Origin: Circinella minor
Taxonomy: Eukaryota > Mucoromycota > Mucoromycetes > Mucorales > Lichtheimiaceae
NCBI GenBank assembly: GCA_016758965.1
Contig: JAEPRB010000189.1
Location: 1 to 64,000, forward strand
Direction: 5' to 3'
Length of the DNA: 64,000 bases
The position numbers and the translations under genes are program-made. Under the pieces are notes generated by a model that was not told where the DNA came from, searched no databases, and was given only the letters and a program-made list of their open reading frames with translations. Of the stretch, positions 58,199 through 64,000 are shown piece by piece; the stretch's first letter is position 1; each line of letters starts with the position of its first letter.

Positions 58199-60117
58199 CT
58201 ACAAAAAGTTGATACCCAAACCAAGTTGAATACCGTGTTGTGGTAAATCAGAACCCTTGAATCGTAAAGGTATACAAAAGTTGGCTTCTACTCTTGCTAA
58301 TTCATGGTGGAAGATAAGACCGACACCAGCTGCTGTCCTCGATTCATTGATAAGTTCTTCAAGGGTACCCTTCAATGGAGTATCTAAAAGCATAAGTTAT
58401 TATTTACCATTGGATAGTTAGTAAAACGAACTTTCTTTCCTTTTTAACTCAGCCTAACTTTTTCTTATTTACCTTTAGCTCTGTTAGCAATGTTGCCTGC
58501 ATTGAAGAATGCATGCGCTCTAACGGGAAGATGAGCAGCACCAGGAATGGGTGCAGTCAGGCTAGCACCGGCAGCAAAATAGATATTACCACCAACTGCA
58601 TCATCTACAGAATACATACAAGTTTAACCATTAATTTCATTCTCCAATAAAAAAAATCGCGAAGAGCCATTATCTCCCTATACCAGTTAATCTATGTATA
58701 TATATATATATATACAAATATAAACTTACTTCCATCTCTTTGACCAATACCACCCATCTTGAATCCTCGAACAGAAATCGGCCCACCAACATAAAATCTA
58801 TCGGAAACATTGACATGTTGATTATCATCATTGGTAGGTACCAATAAACCAAATTTGATACCAGTGCTCAAAGTAACATCTCCAAACAAAGTTTGATGAA
58901 CTTGAGCAGCCAATTCATTCTTAAAATAGTTCGCATCACCACGTTGACCAATACCAGCAAATTCTTGAGTAACAGCCAAGTATTTACCCTTAGTTGGCAT
59001 GGTAACATTATCACGTGTATCGTTGACAAATGTATGAACTAAGGATGATTTGATGTTTTGTCCAGAATTGGCACGAACTCTATAAAAAGAAAGGAATAAT
59101 TTATTATATATATATATTTTACATTTTCCCCACTTTCGTTTTCTTTTTCTTATTGTGAACCTTCAACCGAATAAATGAAATCGTCAAAGAAATATGTAAC
59201 TTACGTAGCTGATGATTTGGGTTGAGCAGTAATATCACGATGAATCATAGCATAAGCAAGTTCGTGTTTACCAAAGCTAGAAACACCTTTGGCTCGAACA
59301 CCAGCAAGTTTTGCACGCTCTTCATAGTTATTGATCATGGAAAAGTCTCTAATCGAATATTTTGCAAATGCTTCAAGTTTGAAATCAGGGGAAGCTTGAA
59401 CAGGTGTACCAACAACAGCCTATCCCATCATTTTGTTTGTTAGACTAATTAATATTTGATATGCTTATTATAATAAATCATAGATTCCCGTTTCCGTTTC
59501 TTTCTCTTACCTCAATGGCTGCCTTTGTACGATTACCAAAACCAAATCGGGCTGTTGCAGTTTCTGCACCACCAAAAATATTTCTAACTGAAACTGCTCC
59601 AGTCTAAAAAAAACAATATAATTATCCCTCTTCTTAGTAAGCTTTATATCCATATTTATATTTTTTTAAAATTGCAATAAGAGTAATAATGAAAATAAAA
59701 TTGTTCTTGTTTGTATCATATTACCATATTGGCTTCATTTTCACCCGTGACAAGAGCGGTTTGATAAACACCTTTACCCTTTTCCTTTAAATCAAAAGTG
59801 ACGTTAACGGAATCAGGATTTGAGCGCGACGAATCCATATACACCTTGATTTCTTCAAAAATATCATGTCGCTGTAATTTAGCTGCTGCTTCCTTAACAC
59901 TGGATAAAACATCCCCAGAAGTTTTCGCGTTAAACACGTCTTGAACATTTGTATTCAGAAATGATTCACGAGTAATGGAAGTACCGAGAATACGAAGTGC
60001 ATCAACACTAAGTGGAGCGTCGGGTGGAATAGGTACCTATTTTATTGATTGAGTATATTATTATTGGCCGATATTTTAAAAAGTAGTAGAAAATAGAATG
60101 CTAACCGAAGACGACAT
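58199..60117 (-). CDS. SAM50: SAM50/TOB55, mitochondrial outer-membrane assembly
   Basis: Core of the sorting and assembly machinery that inserts beta-barrel proteins into the mitochondrial outer membrane. Seven exons (minus strand) in phase: 60106-60117, 59725-60036, 59511-59603, 59205-59419, 58730-59079, 58473-58604 and 58199-58383, giving 432 aa. The N-terminal POTRA domain is about residues 20-110 (FEEIKVYMDSSRSN, VTFDLKEKGKG). The Omp85 barrel follows, with NIFGGAETATARFGFGNR, the conserved loop motif RGF in FYVGGPISVRGFKMGGIG, AAGASLTAPIP, and a C-terminal beta-signal QLGLGINF. The first exon codes for only four residues; ATG-TCG-TCT-TCG then joins VPIPPDAP in phase. Length is close to fungal SAM50 (about 480 aa). 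Confidence 0.93.
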
Positions 60118-61714
60118 GATTATTTTTTCGTTTATATTTATGCAGAAAAAACAATATAAAATATAATAGTTTCGTTCGAACCCCAGCAACACATTTTTTT
60201 TTTTGGCTGGTTGAATTTTAGAATAATAATTTCTCGATTTCTCTCCTCCCCCTCTTCCCCCCTTCAAGTCACACGCGGGCTTAAAGGTTTCTGGGGAAGG
60301 ATATGACCAATCATCTCGATTTATTGGTGTTCATCTCGGGAGTTAGTTAAGCCAATAAAACTACGACCTATTGTGACTGTGGCGTTATATAATGTAGTGA
60401 GCTGCATTGAGGGCTAATAGACGGTACCTGTCGTGTTGCTAAATTCGGAAGAATCACTTCTTGGTGTGTAAAAGATAAAATTATCTTTATATACAGCTAT
60501 TGAATCTATATTATGCAATAAAGTTATATGAGCAGGGGTTATGTTAGAATATTTGTCCTAGTAATATTAAGAATTGTAAGGTTTATAGATGTAATCTACT
60601 TGCAAAAGAAAGTTATTTGAACTTTGCCAACTGACAAATAATACTTGCTTGTTTTTTCATCTCCAGATTTTGATTTACGGAGGAGAAACCAAAAGCAAAT
60701 ATGCCATGGTGTTATGTTGTCATAGATATAAATTATTTGATTTTTTATATATATGGAGGTGATACACTATAATCATTTTATCTAACTTATATATGCAGCA
60801 GCATAATGTCTTACATAGGCTAGATTCATTAAATACGTACCTTGTTCATAATAAATAATTATTTATTATACAGCTTTTTAACAAGCTCATATTTATATAG
60901 TATCTTCTTTTTTTTTGTACCTGATAATAGACAGACAATATATTAATTGAAAGATATTATCAAGAATAATTTTTAGTGGTCCTTACCAGTCATAATAATC
61001 TATTAGCTAAAGAAGCATCAAGTGTAGAGACTGTGAAGTTATGTCAAAATTCAAACTGTCTTGGGAGTAAAGAATCTAGCAAAATTCGCGTTACACGAAT
61101 TTTAACTCCTTTGCATTGACAAGTGTCATCAAATTCTAAAAAATAGTAAATTATCCAGCTAAATTGATTTACATGTTTTTTTTTATAAAACCATTTTCAG
61201 CTATATGTAATATTGAAAAGAATAGTATAAAAGATAAATTAATAAATAGTTAATCTGGTAATTTAGTCAGCCGATCCAATTTTAACCCATTTTCAAATCG
61301 TAAGTAGTTCACTTTCAGAACCACGGATCATTTTCATTTTTGGTGGCCAAATTTAACTTCTCATGCTGTATTATTAACTTTACATTTTAATTTTTCTTGC
61401 GAAAACTCAAATATAATAAATATATCTGTTTAACAGTAAATATTTAAGTCATACTATCAATGTTTACTACCGACAAGTAACCATGATAATATGTGTGTAA
61501 TAAGAGACAACTAATAACTACAAGGTTTCCTTACGATAACAAAACGAAAAGATAACGGGTTATTAGAAGGAACAAATGTTAAAGAGGCCCTAGCCATGTA
61601 CCTTATATCCCTGCTACAGTACTGGAATTTCAAATAAACATAACTCCTTACACCCGAAAGGACAGTACGCGCTCGAGAAAGACATAAAGAAAGCTAATCC
61701 GTACACGATCTACT
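60118..61714. other. Intergenic, SAM50 promoter and flank of the right transposase
   Basis: SAM50 promoter at the left, with a C-rich run near 60243-60262. The right 150 bases are GC-richer than the surrounding DNA and may belong to the transposon. No tRNA or other gene seen. Confidence 0.55.
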
Positions 61715-64000
61715 ATGATATTTGTTTCGGTTGATACAGAAGATTGCTTAATCATTAATAATAACAACGAAGAAGGAATTTTTGAAGCACATTACGAAAA
61801 TCAATCTTCAGTTATGATGACGAATAATGATGGAGAGCCTGTCAAATGCAGTGTCCCTCCAATCAGAGAATTTGATGAACAGCTCAAGCGAAGCGTTGAG
61901 TTGTATCAGATTATACAAGAAAAAAACATCACTGATGATGCATATGCGCAGATCTTGAAGTTTGTCAACGATTGTCTAACCAGCAAAAAACTAGGTAAGA
62001 ATATAACGTGGGATCATAGCTATTATGTTTAATTTGTTACTCATGACCGAGCTATATAGCTGGAAAACCGATTCTGTCGAAACATATGGCGGAAACAAAA
62101 ATCACAGAAATGTACCCTGTTAAGCCAGTTTATTACGACTATTGTCCAAATGGTTGCCACTTATACACGGATTATATATCTATTGCATGTTTATGTGGTT
62201 TACAACGGTATAAAGCAACCAATTTGCCCAACTTGCAGGCTGTATCATCAATGCTATACATGCCATTGGCTCAGCAATTAGCAGCATTAATTGCAAGTGA
62301 TTCGAAGCGAGAACACTTGATGACGTTGTCCAGCCGTGAAAGCGAAGAACCAGGAGTACGGGAAGATTTTTTTGATGGTGATGTGTATAAAACCCGAAGA
62401 AGTTTATTCAATGGAGATTTGGATATCGCCATATCTTTGTTCATTGATGGATTTACACCTTTTCGCAAGAGTAAAACCAATATGCCAATATTCAATATCA
62501 TTATTTTGAACCTTCCACCAAAAGAACGGTAAGATTAACAAATTCTGATCTAAAAAAGTTGCCGTATTAACTCATTGTTGACTGTAGATACAAAAATGAA
62601 AATATGATCCAAGTCTGCATATTACCGGTCAAACCGAAATCAATGGACAATTTTCTTGAACCATTATTCATAGAACTGCGTAAACTTCAGAAAGCTGGAC
62701 TAGAAGTCAAGTGCTCTAGTGGTGTGTTTCGCTTGAATGTTTATTTAATGCTCACAAACGGTGACATAGTAGCGGTTCAAGAACTTGTCTATCATTCATA
62801 CAGAGCTTTATATGGATGCCGGATGTGTCCTATCCGAACCATTAATGCAGTAAGTCCTGAAGGCGCTGAAAATGGTAATTACTTTCGAGGCTCTCGCAAC
62901 GTTCTTCCACAATTTTGAGATATTGGACAATTTATAGATGGTGCTCCAGTAAGTGTTTGACAACTGTTGTGAAATGGAGTAATTGTATTGATTTATAATA
63001 TAAGCCTTTTCGATAAAGAAAAAAAACAAAGTTTGCAGAGCTAGAAAGCTTTCATGGTGCATCGTTCTTTGGTTTGGATGAAATGCATTTGATTGGCGCA
63101 AATGTGTCTAAGCGTATATGGGAAATGATTAGTGGCTCCTTTAAGAATTCTACTACATCATTTGAACTGGGCACATCAAAAAGACAGATTATTGGAAGCT
63201 CTGTTGAATCCTCTGTCAATACGATCCCATCATCCATATTTGAAGGCGACTTTAGAAGTAAGTTGGGTAAATTATTTTTTGTTATATATATAACTATGAC
63301 TTACTGGACCTATAGATTATTATACAAAACCTGGTAGTATGAGATCGGTAGATTGGATTTGCTTCTTGTTGTTTGTTGTCCCAACGATGGTTTGTGACAT
63401 GCTTGAATTACAACTTGGGGTTGAGCAAGCAAAAGCTGTTGTTGATGCACTAGTTCCATTGGTAACAGGATGTGCCATACCATTATCTTGTAAAATATCG
63501 GAAGACGACCTGGTAAAGATGGAAAGGTATGATATTTAGTTACAGTAGATTTACTTATATAAATGTTTAATATTATATTAACTAATGAGTGATTGTAGCT
63601 CTTTCGTTCAATGGCACCAGTATATACACGATGCTGTTCCAGTGAACATGTATTCCTCGAACATGCATTATCTTCAGCATATACCCGAAATTGTGAAGTT
63701 GCTTGGACCACTTCGTGCCGCCGTTGCATCAGTGCACGATCCATGGAGCGAGCCATAGGTAAATCAACATTCTGCAAAACTTTAAGTGTATATATACAAA
63801 TGTATAATAAAATATTAATATAATCTATTTTGGATTCTTTAAAAAACGCATAAAATCACAAAAAAGCCCAGGAGTCAATGCTGGCAACATACTTCGTCGT
63901 CAGCAGGCATGCAGATACTATAACTCGCTGTTAGAGGATAAAGAAGGACCCGAAGAAGATGTAGATGATGAACAACAACCAGCAACAGCGTACTCAATCA
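61715..64000 (+). mobile_element. Tnp2-type (CACTA-like) transposase, partial at window edge and probably inactive
   Basis: Exons that fit in phase: 61715-61994, 62060-62528, 62588-62874, 62938-62948 (11 nt), 63041-63257, 63316-63526, and 63599 onward. Signature blocks: YYDYCPNGCHLY, DGFTPFRKSKTNMPIFNIII, NLPPKERYKNENMIQVCILP, LFIELRKLQKAGLEV, ALYGCRMCPI, HGASFFGLDEMHLIG, MHYLQHIPEIVKLLGPLR, ARSMERAIG and KSPGVNAGNIL. These match the Tnp2-like transposase family common in Mucoromycota. Two lesions are visible: a frame change near 63715-63735 between GPLRA and SARSMER (the first frame stops at 63756-63758), and an intron whose acceptor before FFKKRIKSQ (near 63833) reads TG instead of AG. The gene continues past the right edge. 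Confidence 0.8.

Noticed and set aside
60172..60186. GTTCGAACCCC, like a tRNA T-loop
   Set aside because: The flanking bases do not form a T-stem on either strand, and no acceptor or anticodon arm can be built.
62875..62937. In-frame TGA in the Tnp2 transposase read as an inactivating stop
   Set aside because: A canonical intron from 62875 to 62937 removes it, and an 11-nt exon then restores the conserved frame.

Overview
This window looks like nuclear DNA of an early-diverging filamentous fungus, most likely Mucoromycota (Mucorales). The reasons are a strongly AT-rich background, genes split by many short GT-AG introns (about 45-110 bp) with T-rich acceptors, CT-rich promoters, asparagine- and glutamine-rich low-complexity proteins, and gene content typical of that group. 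The taxon is an inference from style and protein similarity recalled from memory. No search was run.

Layout. 1-2010 is gene-poor and holds a fold-back repeat. 2011-10173 carries four plus-strand genes: the circularly permuted 60S GTPase LSG1, a Snl1-like BAG protein, a PSP1-domain protein and a BABAM1/MERIT40-like protein. They converge on a coiled-coil protein at 10267-11622. 13540-16451 has a five-finger C2H2 protein and a MYND-SET protein. 16597-21304 is an 11-exon TAF1 gene, followed on the same strand by a small coiled-coil protein and a nine-exon TBC1D20-like RabGAP. A divergent Crz1-like C2H2 factor lies at 28159-29379. A 3.6 kb gene desert follows, then RRP15, a single-exon MYND-SET protein, a type I membrane protein and the KIN1/MARK kinase (38892-42090). 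A decayed Mutator-like transposase fills 43045-45619. The right part has an ABHD12-like hydrolase with 13 exons, a LaeA-type methyltransferase with an N-myristoylation signal, a GCN4/CPC1-type bZIP gene with two upstream ORFs, a four-pass membrane protein and SAM50. A Tnp2-type transposase with visible lesions runs off the right edge.

How the genes fit together. There is no single pathway cluster. Housekeeping themes are 60S ribosome biogenesis (LSG1, RRP15), transcription initiation (TAF1), mitochondrial outer-membrane biogenesis (SAM50), ER-Golgi Rab control (TBC1D20-like), polarity signalling (KIN1) and general amino-acid control (GCN4-like). Accessory DNA consists of two transposase loci and several decayed repeats.

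Most notable observations: (1) the GCN4-like gene has a leader with exactly two AUGs, one opening a 6-codon and one a 45-codon uORF; (2) a zinc-finger exon has been tandemly duplicated together with its intron; (3) a diverged second copy of the TAF1 promoter and first exon lies about 3.2 kb upstream of TAF1, with the start codon changed to ATA; (4) the Mutator-like element is flanked by a candidate inverted repeat. I did not find a convincingly new multi-gene system. Exon boundaries were derived by hand from splice consensus and reading phase.
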